A stretch of DNA of 64,000 bases from Alphaproteobacteria bacterium (GCA_019239415.1 JAFAZW010000038.1:1-64000), one strand, 5' to 3'. Shown: positions 29,310 through 38,932, counted from the first letter of the stretch. A program made the numbers and translations. Notes: a model not told the origin generated them from the letters alone.

Positions 29310-30621
29310 CGCGCTTCGCGCGCCGCTGCTCGTCCCACCAGGCCATCCGCTCGGCGATCCGCTTCTCGAAGCCGCGGTCGGTCGGCGTGTAGAAGGTGCG
29401 GGGCTCCATCTCCTCCGGCCAGTAATCGTCGCCGGAGAAGCCGCCCTCCTGGTCGTGGTCGTAGGTATAGCCCTTGCCGTAGCCGATCGTCTTCATGAGC
29501 TTGGTCGGCGCGTTGAGGATGTTCTTGGGCGGCATCAGCGAGCCGGTGTCGCGGGCGGCGCGCCAGGCGCCCTTCTGCGCCGCATAGGCCGCGTTCGATT
29601 TGGGCGCGGTCGCGAGGTAGAGGCAGGCCTGGACGATGGCGAGCTCGCCTTCCGGCGAGCCGAGGAAGTCGTACGTATCCTTCGCCGCGATGCACTGGAC
29701 GAGGGCGTTGGGGTCGGCTAGGCCGATATCCTCGACCGCCGCGCGGGTGAGCCGGCGCAGCAGGTAGAGCGGCTCCTCCCCGGCGGTCAGCATGCGGGCG
29801 AGATAGTAGAGCGCCGCCTGCGGGTCCGAGCCGCGGATCGATTTGTGGAGCGCCGAGATGAGGTTGTAATGGCCCTCGCGATCCTTGTCGTAGACCGCGA
29901 CCCGGCGGTGGAGGAGGGCGGAGAGTCCGGCCGCGTCGAGCGACGCGTCCAGGTCGACGGAGAACAGCGTTTCCGCCTGGTTGAGCAGGAACCGGCCGTC
30001 GCCGTCGGCGGTGGCGACGAGCGCGTCGCGGGCCTCCGGCGTGAGGGGGAGGGGGCGCTGCATGATCGCTTCGGCGCGGTCGAGCAGCTGGCCGAGCGCC
30101 GCCGCGTCGAGCCGGTTGAGGATCAGCACCTGCGCCCGCGACAGGAGGGCGGCGTTGAGCTCGAACGAGGGATTCTCGGTCGTCGCGCCGACCAGCACCA
30201 CGGTGCCGTCCTCGACATAGGGCAGGAAGCCGTCCTGCTGGGCGCGATTGAAGCGGTGGATCTCGTCGACGAAGAGGAGGGTCTGCCGCCCCGCGCGCGC
30301 GAACTCCTTCGCCTCGGCGAACACCTTCTTGAGTTCGGCGACGCCCGAGAAGACGGCCGAGATGGCGACGAAGCGCATGCCGACCGCGTCGGCGAGCAGC
30401 CGCGCGATCGTCGTCTTGCCGGTGCCGGGCGGCCCCCACAGGATCATCGAGGCGAGCTTCCCCGCCGCCACCATCCGCCCGATCGCGCCCTCGGGGCCGG
30501 TGAGATGGTCCTGCCCGACCACCTCGTCGAGCCGCTGGGGCCGCAGGCGGTCGGCGAGCGGCGCGTTGTCCGCGGGCGGGGCGGGCGGAGGCGGGGAGTC
30601 GCTGGCGAAGAGGTCGGGCAC
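29302..30621 (-). CDS. rarA: Replication-associated recombination protein A
   Basis: PLADRLRPQRLDEVVGQDHLTG...MILWGPPGTGKTTIARLLA...LLFVDEIHRFNRAQQD. Confidence 0.95.
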   Translation of the reverse strand: MPDLFASDSPPPPAPPADNAPLADRLRPQRLDEVVGQDHLTGPEGAIGRMVAAGKLASMILWGPPGTGKTTIARLLADAVGMRFVAISAVFSGVAELKKVFAEAKEFARAGRQTLLFVDEIHRFNRAQQDGFLPYVEDGTVVLVGATTENPSFELNAALLSRAQVLILNRLDAAALGQLLDRAEAIMQRPLPLTPEARDALVATADGDGRFLLNQAETLFSVDLDASLDAAGLSALLHRRVAVYDKDREGHYNLISALHKSIRGSDPQAALYYLARMLTAGEEPLYLLRRLTRAAVEDIGLADPNALVQCIAAKDTYDFLGSPEGELAIVQACLYLATAPKSNAAYAAQKGAWRAARDTGSLMPPKNILNAPTKLMKTIGYGKGYTYDHDQEGGFSGDDYWPEEMEPRTFYTPTDRGFEKRIAERMAWWDEQRRAKRDG

Positions 30622-30657
30622 CTACACTAGATAGTCGAAAGGTCATGGCATTCCACC

Positions 30658-30815
30658 TGCCTCCCCATCCGACCGGATGGGGAGGGGGACCACCGAAGGT
30701 GGTGGAGGGGTGAGGGGTGCAGGCGTCCGCCGTCCAGCACCCGGACCTGTGGCGTTGGCGCAGCTACCCCTCCACCGGCTTCGCCGGTCCCCCTCCCCAC
30801 GCCTACGGCGCAGGG
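30658..30815. repeat. Intergenic palindromic repeat (GGATGGGGAGG / GGTGGAGGGG type)
   Basis: Perfect palindrome CCTCCCCATCCG-AC-CGGATGGGGAGG followed by CCACCgaaGGTGG, then a second inverted copy CCCCTCCACCGGcttCGCCGGTCCCCCTCCCC. Confidence 0.7.
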
Positions 30816-30846
30816 AAGCAGAGGCAGCTTGACTACGCTACATCAA

Positions 30847-30856
30847 AGATATATCT
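30847..30856. promoter_or_regulatory. Perfect palindrome AGATATATCT, candidate PadR operator
   Basis: 32 nt upstream of the PadR start codon. Confidence 0.4.
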
Positions 30857-30887
30857 AAGATGCAGCACGACAGAGCGGAGGAACATC

Positions 30888-31511
30888 ATGGCACGGCATT
30901 GCGGTCCCGGTTTCGAGTTCGGCAAGTTCGGTCCCGGCGTGTTCGGGATGCGATTCGGTCCGCGCGGCTTCGGCTTTGGCCCCGGCTTCCCGTTCGGAGG
31001 CGAGTTCGGCGAGGAGTTCGGCTTCGGCGGCGGCGGGCGGCGCGGGCGGCGCGGGCGGATGTTCGAGAGCGGCGAGCTCAGGCTCGTGCTGCTGAAGCTG
31101 ATCGCCGACCAGCCGCGTCACGGCTACGACCTCATCCGGGCGATCGAGGAGCTGACCCACGGCAGCTACGCGCCGAGTCCCGGCGTCGTCTATCCGACCC
31201 TCACCATGCTGCAGGACATGGGGCTGATCCAGGAGGCCGCCGCCGAGGGCGCGCGCAAGGCCTTCGCGATCACCCCCGAGGGCGAGGCCCACCTGGCGGA
31301 ACGCGCCGACGAGGTCGAAGCCCTGTTCGCGCGGCTCGAGGACGCCGGCGAAGGCAAGCGCCGCGCCGGCGGCCGGCCGATCAAGCGCGCGGTCGGGAAC
31401 CTCCTCTCCGCGCTGTGGCACCGCGTGGCGGCGGAGGACATGAGCGAGGAGCGCCTCCACGACATCGCCGCCATCCTCGACGAGGCGGCGCAGAAGATCG
31501 AGCGGCTGTAG
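30888..31511 (+). CDS. PadR family transcriptional regulator with Gly/Phe-rich N-terminus
   Basis: LRLVLLKLIADQPRHGYDLIRAIEELTHGSYAPSPGVVYPTLTMLQDMGLI. Confidence 0.92.
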   Translation: MARHCGPGFEFGKFGPGVFGMRFGPRGFGFGPGFPFGGEFGEEFGFGGGGRRGRRGRMFESGELRLVLLKLIADQPRHGYDLIRAIEELTHGSYAPSPGVVYPTLTMLQDMGLIQEAAAEGARKAFAITPEGEAHLAERADEVEALFARLEDAGEGKRRAGGRPIKRAVGNLLSALWHRVAAEDMSEERLHDIAAILDEAAQKIERL

Positions 31512-31538
31512 GGGCTGGCGGGGGCGGGCCCTGGTCCG

Positions 31539-31620
31539 TCATCCCGGCGAAAGCCGGGATCTCCACGCACGAGAGGCGCCGCGCTCTTCACCCGACGAGA
31601 CCCTGGCTTTCGCCGGGGTA
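31539..31620. repeat. Intergenic inverted repeat
   Basis: CATCCCGGCGAAAGCCGGGATCTCC ... GACCCTGGCTTTCGCCGGGG. Confidence 0.6.
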
Positions 31621-31650
31621 ACGGGTGACCACCGAGGCGCCACGCACACG

Positions 31651-31688
31651 AAAAAAAGGGGCGCCCCGGACCGGCCGGAGCGCCCCTT
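31651..31688 (-). terminator. Rho-independent terminator of the lipoprotein gene
   Basis: On minus strand GGGGCGCTCCGGCCGGTCCGGGGCGCCCCTTTTTTTTCG. Confidence 0.8.
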
Positions 31689-31711
31689 CTCGTTCGAGCC
31701 GAAGAGGAAGC

Positions 31712-32020
31712 TTACTTCTTCTTGGTCTCGGTCTTCGTCGTCGTGGTGTTGGTCGTGGCCGCGGCCGCGCCGTTCTTGTCGGCCTTCACCGCGTTGTCGA
31801 CCTTCTCGGCCTTGTTCTCACCGGCGGCGCGAACCGCGTCCGCCTTGTTGTCGGCGGCGGCGGTGATGTTGGAGGCGGTGTTCTCGGCCGAAGCCTCGAT
31901 GTTCGACGCGACGGCGTCGGCATTGGCGACGACGTTGTCGCCGGCCGCCGTATGCTTGTTGCAGGCGCCGAGCGCGAGCACGGCGAAGCCGACAGCCGCG
32001 GCCTTCACGATGAGCTTCAT
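31712..32020 (-). CDS. Small Ala/Lys-rich lipoprotein
   Basis: MKLIVKAAAVGFAVLALGACNKHTAAGDNV... lipobox LGAC, repetitive A/N/K/D tail. Confidence 0.75.
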   Translation of the reverse strand: MKLIVKAAAVGFAVLALGACNKHTAAGDNVVANADAVASNIEASAENTASNITAAADNKADAVRAAGENKAEKVDNAVKADKNGAAAATTNTTTTKTETKKK

Positions 32021-32046
32021 AGAATCTTTCCCCTCTGTTTCGGCCT

Positions 32047-32137
32047 CACAAAAGAACGCCCCAGCTTTTGGCTGGGGCGTCCGTGGGAGCCCCGCGTGAC
32101 CGGTTGGAGGCTCAACCAACAGGAATAACCCACGCGG
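32047..32137 (-). ncRNA. Candidate structured sRNA or leader RNA with intrinsic terminator
   Basis: Minus strand: TTGATT-N17-TAACAT promoter, then CCGCGTG..GGTTG-AGCCTC-CAACC..CACGCGG closed by stems, then ACGCCCCAGC-CAAAA-GCTGGGGCGT-TCTTTT terminator. Confidence 0.5.
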
Positions 32138-32213
32138 CATATGTTAAGTTCCGAAAGCGTCACAATCAAGAGACACGTGCTGCGGCGAAAAAACCGCCGA
32201 TTACCGCCATTTT

Positions 32214-33395
32214 CTAGGGTATCGGGCTCGGTCCGGGCGGTCGCCCCCCGGCGGCGCGGTGGCGGATGATTCGGCAATAGCCGTCGACGAGGTCCTGGTT
32301 GACCTCGTCCCAGCCGAAGCGACGGCTGCCCTCCGCGCCGGCCCGCCCCGCGGCCGCGCGCGCCGCCGGATCCTGGCAATAGAGGCGCAGCGCCTCGGCG
32401 AAGCCCTCGATCGCCCCCGGACGGATGAGGCGGCCGGTGACGCCGTCGTCGACGAGGCTCTCGCTCCCCGTCGCGCGCGCGGCGACGACTGGAATGCCGG
32501 CGGCGAGGGCCTCCAGGGTGACGTTACCGAACGTCTCGGTGACGGACGGGTTGAACAGCATGTCCATCGAGGCCACCGCGCGGCCGAGGTCCGGCCCCTT
32601 CTGGAAGCCAACGAACACCGCCTGGGGCAGGCGCTTCTCGAACCAGTCGCGCGCGGGCCCCTCGCCGACGACGAGCACCCGGTGGCGCACCTGCCGCTTG
32701 GCGAGGCAGTCGATCGTCTCGGAAAAGACGTCGAGCCCCTTCTCCATCACCAGCCGGCCGACGAAGCCGACCACCGGCTCCTCGTCGCCGATGCCGAGGC
32801 CGCCGCGCCAGGCGAGGTCGCGCATGCCCGGATTGAAGATGTCGCGGTCGATGCCGCGGGTCCAGATGCCGACGTCGTAGTTCATCCGCTGGTCGCGCAG
32901 CAGCTGCGCCATCGAATCGGAGGGCGCGAAGATCGCGTCGCAGCGGCGGTAGAAGCGCCTGAGGCCGGCGAGCACGAGCGGCTCGAGGAAGGCGAGGCCG
33001 TAATAGCGGAAATAGGTCTCGAACCTGGTGTGGACCGAGGCGACGACGGGCAGGTCCATGCGGTGGGCGAGAGTGACCGCGCGGTGACCGAGTATGTCCG
33101 GGCTGGCGACGTGGAAGATGTTGGGCCGGAACTCCCGTATGTCGCGGCGGGCGCGCGGCGGCAGGGCGATCGGAATCTTGTATTCCGCCCGCCGCGGCAC
33201 CGGCACGCTCGGAATGTGGATGACGGGCGCGTTCGGCGGGAAGGCGGGCCTGGCGACGGTCGGCGAATAGACCCGCACCGCCGCGCCCTGCCGCAGGAGA
33301 TAGTCGACCAGCCGGTTCAGCGCCTGGTTCGCGCCGTCCCGTATGTAATTGTAGTTGCCGCTGAACAGGGCGATGCGCAGGTCCGACGCGTCCAT
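32214..33395 (-). CDS. Glycosyltransferase family 4 protein
   Basis: DLRIALFSGNYNYIRDGANQALNRLV...VGFVGRLVMEKGLDVF...PSVTETFGNVTLEALAAGIPVVAA. Confidence 0.9.
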   Translation of the reverse strand: MDASDLRIALFSGNYNYIRDGANQALNRLVDYLLRQGAAVRVYSPTVARPAFPPNAPVIHIPSVPVPRRAEYKIPIALPPRARRDIREFRPNIFHVASPDILGHRAVTLAHRMDLPVVASVHTRFETYFRYYGLAFLEPLVLAGLRRFYRRCDAIFAPSDSMAQLLRDQRMNYDVGIWTRGIDRDIFNPGMRDLAWRGGLGIGDEEPVVGFVGRLVMEKGLDVFSETIDCLAKRQVRHRVLVVGEGPARDWFEKRLPQAVFVGFQKGPDLGRAVASMDMLFNPSVTETFGNVTLEALAAGIPVVAARATGSESLVDDGVTGRLIRPGAIEGFAEALRLYCQDPAARAAAGRAGAEGSRRFGWDEVNQDLVDGYCRIIRHRAAGGRPPGPSPIP

Positions 33396-33498
33396 CGCCG
33401 CGCGGATAGCCGCAATCGGCGGCGCTGCGCAAATCCGGGGCGGTTGAGCCGGGCGCGCAACGGGTCTAGCCTCGCCCGCCATCGACGGGGGTGAGACG

Positions 33499-35166
33499 AT
33501 GCCGAGAACCCTGCTTGCGATGCTGCTCGCGGCCGCGGCCGCGCCGGCCTTCGCCCAGCCGCACGACGACCATCCGATGCCGCCGCCCCAGACGCTGGCC
33601 GACTGGGCGAAGGGCGCGCGGCTCTACGACGGCCTGGGCACCTTCCACCGCGCCGTCACCACCTCCTCGCCCGAGGCGCAGCGCTACTTCGACCAGGGGA
33701 TGCGCTACATCTGGGCGTTCAACCATGACGAGGCGACGCGGTCCTTCGCCCGCGCGGCGGAGCTCGATCCCGGCTGCGCTTCCTGCTGGTGGGGCGTCGC
33801 GCTGACCTTGGGGCCCAATTACAACATGCCGCTGATGGCCGAGCCGCGGGCCAAAGCGGGATGGGAGGCGCTGCAGAAGGCGCAGGCAGCCGCGCCGCGG
33901 GCCACATCCGTCGAGCAGGCGCTGGTCGCCGCCCTCGCCGTGCGATTCCTCGGGCCCAGGCCGCTCGATCCGTCGAACAGCGCCGCGCCGCTCAAGGCCT
34001 ATGTCGAGGCGATGCGCGGCGTCGCGACGCGCTTCCCGGCCGACATGGACGTGCAGACGCTCTATGCCGAAGCCTTGATGAACACCAACCCGTGGAAGCT
34101 GTGGAATGCCGACGGCACGCCCGGTCCCGGCACGCCGCAGATCCTCGCGGCGCTGAAGACGGTCCTGGCGAGGGACCCCGGCCATCCCGGCGCCAACCAT
34201 TATTGGATCCACGCCGTCGAGGCGTCGCCGCATCCCGAGCAGGCGGCCGCTTCGGCCGAGCGGCTGGTCGGGATGATGCCGGCGGCCGGCCATCTCGAGC
34301 ATATGCCGGCCCACATCCTCCAGCGCGTCGGCCGCTACGAGGAGGCGGCGGAAGCGAACCGCAAGGGCGCGGCCGCCGACCTCGCCTATCTCGCCGCCAC
34401 CGCGCCGCCCGATTATTACCCGATGTACCTCATTCACAATTTCCAGTTCCTCGCCTTCGCGGCGGCGATGGAAGGGCGCAAGGCGGAGACGATCGACGCG
34501 CTCCGCAAGGCGAAGGCGGCGGTGCCCGAGGCGATGCTGCTCGGCATGCCCGGCCTCGATTGGTCGGTCGGCTATCTCTACGACGGCATGGCGCGCTTCG
34601 GGATGTGGGACGCCATCCTCGCCGAGCCGCGGCCGAACCCGAAGCTCGCCGGCCTCACCGCCGCCTGGCTCCAGGCCCGCGCCGCCGCCCTCGCCGCCAC
34701 CGGCAAGCCGGCGGAAGCGGAAGCGCTCTCCGCCGAGCTCGACCGCCTCATCGCCGCGACGCCCGCGGCGGCGACCCAGGGCCAGAACCTCGCCCGCCCC
34801 CTCTATGAGATAGGCGCGCTCAAGGCGAAGGCCCGCATCGCCTCCGCGCGCGGCGAGAAGACGAAAGCGGTCGCCCTCCTCATGGACGCGGTCGCGAAGG
34901 AGGACGGGCTCTCCTACGACGAGCCGGAGGACATGTTCTTCCCGACCCGCCACCTGCTCGGCGCCGCTTTGCTGGCGGCCGGACGCGCCGGCGAAGCCGA
35001 GACGGTCTACCGGGCCGACCTCCAGCGCCACCCGCACAACGCCTGGGCGCTGCAGGGCCTGCGCGCGGCTTATGCGGCGCAGCGCAAATATCCGGGCGAG
35101 ATCGATCCCGAAGCCGACCGCGCCTGGAAGCGGGCCGACGTGCGGCCGGCCGGCTCCGCTTATTGA
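33499..35166 (+). CDS. Secreted TPR-containing protein
   Basis: Signal peptide; QRYFDQGMRYIWAFNHDEATRSFARAAELDPGCASCWWG and repeat helices. Confidence 0.8.
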   Translation: MPRTLLAMLLAAAAAPAFAQPHDDHPMPPPQTLADWAKGARLYDGLGTFHRAVTTSSPEAQRYFDQGMRYIWAFNHDEATRSFARAAELDPGCASCWWGVALTLGPNYNMPLMAEPRAKAGWEALQKAQAAAPRATSVEQALVAALAVRFLGPRPLDPSNSAAPLKAYVEAMRGVATRFPADMDVQTLYAEALMNTNPWKLWNADGTPGPGTPQILAALKTVLARDPGHPGANHYWIHAVEASPHPEQAAASAERLVGMMPAAGHLEHMPAHILQRVGRYEEAAEANRKGAAADLAYLAATAPPDYYPMYLIHNFQFLAFAAAMEGRKAETIDALRKAKAAVPEAMLLGMPGLDWSVGYLYDGMARFGMWDAILAEPRPNPKLAGLTAAWLQARAAALAATGKPAEAEALSAELDRLIAATPAAATQGQNLARPLYEIGALKAKARIASARGEKTKAVALLMDAVAKEDGLSYDEPEDMFFPTRHLLGAALLAAGRAGEAETVYRADLQRHPHNAWALQGLRAAYAAQRKYPGEIDPEADRAWKRADVRPAGSAY

Positions 35167-36236
35167 CGGGCCGCGGCGGCGGCGGCGCGGACGCTGCGCG
35201 GGGTCCGTCCGGTCCAGCGCCGATAGGCGCGCGAGAAGGCCGCCGGTTCGGAGAAGCCGAGCAGGTAGGCCGTCTCGCTGACCGACAGGCGCCGCCGCGC
35301 CAGATACTCTTCCGCAAGGCGGCGGCGAAGGCCGTCGAGCACGGTCGCGAAGTTCGCGCCCTCCGCCCGCAGCCGCCGCGCGAGGGTGGCGCGGCTCAGG
35401 CCGAGCTTCGCCGCGGTCGCCGGCAGCGTCGCGCCGCCCTGGTGGAGCACGGGGGCGAGCAAAGCCTCCACCTTGCCGCGCATCGTCGCGCCGGCATCGA
35501 GCGCCTGCAGCAGGGCTTCGGCCCGCTCCTTGAGGATGGCGAAGACATAAGGGGACGGGAGCGGAGCCTTGACCTTCATCCACTCGTCGCCGCTCAGCCG
35601 CACCGCATTCCAGCGGCTCTCGAAGACCACCGGCACGCCGAAAATCCGGGCATATTCGTCCGCATAGGGCGGTGCCGCGTGGGTGAAGTGGACCTCCTTC
35701 CAGACGGAATCCCCGCCGAGCCGCCGTCCGGAGGTCCGCATCCGCGCGAACGAGGATTCGCTCAGTTCGGGAAAGTCGTTCGGGTTCTTGCGCATGTCGA
35801 CCAGCCACAGCTGGCCGTCGACGTTGCGAAGGACGCAGCGCTGTCCCTCCGCCGCTTCCTCGAGCTCGACCTCGATGGCGAGACGGGTGAAGCGGGGAAG
35901 AAGCGCGAAGGCCTCGGCGACCGTGTCGCAGGCTTGACCCATCAGCCCGACGATCGAAAGCTCGGTGATATCGAAGGCGTCGCCGAAATGGAGCGCGAAC
36001 GCCTCGTCTCCGGTCAGCGCCTTGGCCGCGCGCATGAGTGCCTTGTAGCGCTCGAAGGGGATGCGTCGGTCGGGGTCTTCGAGGTCCACGGCCTCGATGC
36101 CGGCGGCATTCAGAAGCGCCGGGCGGTCGGCGCCCCCGGCGACGGCAAGATCGACGAGTGCGCGCGCGAAGCCGGCGGCGCAGGTCTCGCCCCGCCCCTC
36201 GCAGAGTCCGGCGGTCGCTGCCCGTGCCGTCGCCAT
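35160..36236 (-). CDS. AraC family transcriptional regulator
   Basis: C-terminal SVSETAYLLGFSEPAAFSRAYRRWTGRTPRSVR HTH. Confidence 0.92.
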   Translation of the reverse strand: MATARAATAGLCEGRGETCAAGFARALVDLAVAGGADRPALLNAAGIEAVDLEDPDRRIPFERYKALMRAAKALTGDEAFALHFGDAFDITELSIVGLMGQACDTVAEAFALLPRFTRLAIEVELEEAAEGQRCVLRNVDGQLWLVDMRKNPNDFPELSESSFARMRTSGRRLGGDSVWKEVHFTHAAPPYADEYARIFGVPVVFESRWNAVRLSGDEWMKVKAPLPSPYVFAILKERAEALLQALDAGATMRGKVEALLAPVLHQGGATLPATAAKLGLSRATLARRLRAEGANFATVLDGLRRRLAEEYLARRRLSVSETAYLLGFSEPAAFSRAYRRWTGRTPRSVRAAAAAARQ

Positions 36237-36447
36237 CGTGCTTCCCCCGCCCCGAGGATCGGCTACAAAGCGCGCCGGGGCAAGAGCGAATGAGCTGCAC
36301 GATCATGCGACTGAGCCTGTGCGTCATGGCCAGGCGGCGAGAGGTCGCTAGCCTCGGGCCGGTGAAGCCGACGTACCTCGCGCACGCGCCGCCGGGCGGC
36401 GCCTCCACCCGCCCCAACGGCGCCATTGGCATGCGGGCGCCCGCTCC

Positions 36448-37431
36448 ATGAAGGCAGTCGTCCGGCACGCTTATGGCGGCCCCGAGGCGCTCCGGTTCGA
36501 GGAGGTGCCGGCGCCGACGCCGGGGCCGCGGGACGTGCTGGTCCGGGTCCGGGCCGCATCGGTCAACGCGATGGACGCGCACATGCTGCTCGGCCGGCCC
36601 GCCGTCGCGCGGCTGTTCACCGGCCTCGTCCGCCCGCGGGACGGGCGGATCGGCGTCGACCTGGCGGGGGAGGTCGTGGCGGTCGGGGAGGAGGTGCGCC
36701 GCTTCCGGCCGGGGGACGCCGTGTTCGGTGTCGCGCGCGGCGCGTTCGCGGAGCTGGCCTGCGCGGCCGAGGGCAAGCTCGCCCGCATGCCGCCCGCTTT
36801 GTCGTTCGACGGGGCCGCAAGCATTCCCGTCGCCGGCTCGACCGCGCTCCAGGGGCTGCGCGACGCGGGCCGCGTCGCGCCGGGCCGGAAGGTGCTGGTG
36901 CTCGGCGCCGGCGGGGGCGTCGGCAGCTTCGCCGTGCAGATCGCCCGCGCAGTCGGCGCGGACGTCACCGCCGTCACGCGCGCCGAACATGTCGAACGCA
37001 TCCGCGCGCTCGGCGTCCGGGAAGTGTTCGACCGCGCCGCGGGGGACCCGGCCGCCGGGGACGCGGGCTACGATTGCATCTTCGATCTCGGCGGCATCCG
37101 CGGGTTCGGCGCCCTGCACGGCCTGCTCGCCGCCGAGGGGCGGGTGGTCGCGGCGGGGGTCGGCGGCCTCGGACGGCCCACGCTCGGCGGGATGACGGCC
37201 TGGGGCGGCCGCATCGCCGGCGGTCTGCTGCGGTCCCGCCTCGGCCGGCGCAAGCTCGTCTTCACCATGGCCGCCGTCCGGCCGGACGACCTCGATCTGC
37301 TCGCCCGATGGGTGGAAGCGGGCACTCTCCGCCCGCCCGTCACCGCCCGTTTCCCGCTTGCCGGCGCGGCCGACGCGATGCACGCGCTGCTCGGCGGGCG
37401 GACCGGCGGGAAGATCGTGATCCTGCCCTAA
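36448..37431 (+). CDS. Quinone oxidoreductase-like zinc-type alcohol dehydrogenase
   Basis: MKAVVRHAYGGPEALRFEEVPAPTPGPRDVLVRV...VLGAGGGVGSFAVQIAR. Confidence 0.92.
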   Translation: MKAVVRHAYGGPEALRFEEVPAPTPGPRDVLVRVRAASVNAMDAHMLLGRPAVARLFTGLVRPRDGRIGVDLAGEVVAVGEEVRRFRPGDAVFGVARGAFAELACAAEGKLARMPPALSFDGAASIPVAGSTALQGLRDAGRVAPGRKVLVLGAGGGVGSFAVQIARAVGADVTAVTRAEHVERIRALGVREVFDRAAGDPAAGDAGYDCIFDLGGIRGFGALHGLLAAEGRVVAAGVGGLGRPTLGGMTAWGGRIAGGLLRSRLGRRKLVFTMAAVRPDDLDLLARWVEAGTLRPPVTARFPLAGAADAMHALLGGRTGGKIVILP

Positions 37432-37520
37432 TCGCGGTCGAGCCGTTTGCGGACGACGACGAGCGTCGGGATCACCAGCACGGCGACCAGCAGCAGGGTG
37501 ATCGCGATCTTCAGCTCCAT
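37428..37520 (-). CDS. Small single-TM peptide (30 aa)
   Basis: MELKIAITLLLVAVLVIPTLVVVRKRLDRD; stop codon of the upstream gene embedded in TAGGAGCGCCTGATG giving a ribosome site. Confidence 0.4.
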   Translation of the reverse strand: MELKIAITLLLVAVLVIPTLVVVRKRLDRD

Positions 37521-37529
37521 CAGGCGCTC

Positions 37530-38339
37530 CTATTTCGCCGGCGCGGCCGGCGCGGCAAGGGACGCCATCAGCCTGGCGAGCTGCTCGGGCAGCCGCGCGC
37601 GGACGGCGGCGACGTCCTTGCGCCACTCCGCCTCCGGCCGCTGCGACGGGACGTATTTGCCGTCGCCGACCAGCACGATGGTGCGGCCGATCCGGCCCGG
37701 CGCCGTCGGCACCTCCTTCTGCGTACCGTGCTGGAGGTTGTAGCTGGTCTCTTCCATGCCAGCGCGGCAGACGAAGTCGACGTCGCCGGCGGCGTCGCGG
37801 CGGGCGGCCGTGCGCGCTTCGAGGGCGAGCGCCACCTTGACGATCGTCTCGCGCTGCGCGCCCGTCAGCGTGGCCGCGAAGGGCCAGACCGTGGGATTCC
37901 ATTCGTTCATCAGCTGCGCGATGCGATGTTCCGGCGCGGAGCGATCGCCGCACCGCGCGCCGTCCACCGCGATCGCCGCCAGCGCATAGAAGGACGCCAT
38001 CAGCGCCGTCTGCCGCAGCTGCGACCTGGGCTCGTCGGGCAGGCCCTCGGCGCCGACCCAGAGCAACCGCGCGTAGAGCATCGTCACGAACGCGCCATTG
38101 CCCTCCATCATCCGCGCCTTCAGCCAGTTGAGGTCGGCCATCAGGTCGGCCTGGCGGCGGACCCCGGCGACGCGCGCGCCGAGCGCTTCGTAATCGCGCG
38201 CCGCGAGCAGGCGGTCGAGCGCCGCCGGCTGATGGTCGGCCGACACCATGGCATCGTTCGGCGCCTGCGCCGCCGGCGGCGCGGCCTGGCCCGCCGCGGC
38301 GGCGAGGAGGGTCATGAGGCTGGTCAAGGCGAGCGGCAC
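37530..38339 (-). CDS. Hypothetical secreted protein (GTG start)
   Basis: (M)PLALTSLMTLLAAAAGQAAPPA signal peptide; truncated from ORF 37530-38720, which runs into the IS element. Confidence 0.6.
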   Translation of the reverse strand: MPLALTSLMTLLAAAAGQAAPPAAQAPNDAMVSADHQPAALDRLLAARDYEALGARVAGVRRQADLMADLNWLKARMMEGNGAFVTMLYARLLWVGAEGLPDEPRSQLRQTALMASFYALAAIAVDGARCGDRSAPEHRIAQLMNEWNPTVWPFAATLTGAQRETIVKVALALEARTAARRDAAGDVDFVCRAGMEETSYNLQHGTQKEVPTAPGRIGRTIVLVGDGKYVPSQRPEAEWRKDVAAVRARLPEQLARLMASLAAPAAPAK

Positions 38340-38365
38340 GGCCGGAAGCTTAGAGCATTCTGCAT

Positions 38366-38932
38366 TTAGATGGATGCATATCCGGCGTTGGCGATGTAGT
38401 TGGCGCATTCGTCTGGTGTGAAGCGGTCGAGGAGGGAGCCGATGCGACGCCAGGTTGCCTCGACCGTTCGCTCGGCGGCTTTTCTGAGCAGGGTCTTGAG
38501 CTTGGCGAAGACCTGCTCGATCGGGTTGAGGTCGGGGCTGTAGGGTGGCAGGAAGAGCAGCCTGGCGCCGGCGCCGCGGATCGCCTTGCGGACGCGATCT
38601 CCCTTGTGGCTGCCGAGGTTGTCGAGGACGACGATGTCGCCGGGGCTCAGGGTCGGGATCAGCATCTGCTCGACCCAGGCGGTGAAGCTGACGCCGTTGA
38701 TCGGCCCGTCGATGACGCAAGGGGCGTCGATGCGATCATGGCGCAGCGCGGCGATGAAGGTCATCGTCTTCCAGTGACCGTGGGGGGCCTTGGCCTTCAG
38801 GCGCTGCCCTCGCCGGCAGCGACCGTGGGTCCTGAGCATGTTGGTCTTGGCCCAGGTCTCGTCGATGAAGACGAGCCGCCGAGGGTCAAGCCGCGCCTGG
38901 TAGCGCTTCCAGCTCGCCCGCCGACGCGCCAC
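38366..38932 (-). CDS. IS630 transposase, DDE C-terminal part (orfB frame)
   Basis: [44 protein letters not shown]. Confidence 0.92.
   Translation of the reverse strand: MARRRASWKRYQARLDPRRLVFIDETWAKTNMLRTHGRCRRGQRLKAKAPHGHWKTMTFIAALRHDRIDAPCVIDGPINGVSFTAWVEQMLIPTLSPGDIVVLDNLGSHKGDRVRKAIRGAGARLLFLPPYSPDLNPIEQVFAKLKTLLRKAAERTVEATWRRIGSLLDRFTPDECANYIANAGYASI

Noticed and set aside
33466-37953. 1495-aa minus-strand ORF
   Set aside because: Low-complexity Arg/Pro/Ala-rich antisense readthrough of several genes in GC-rich DNA; only the AraC gene (35160-36236, a different frame) is real on that strand.
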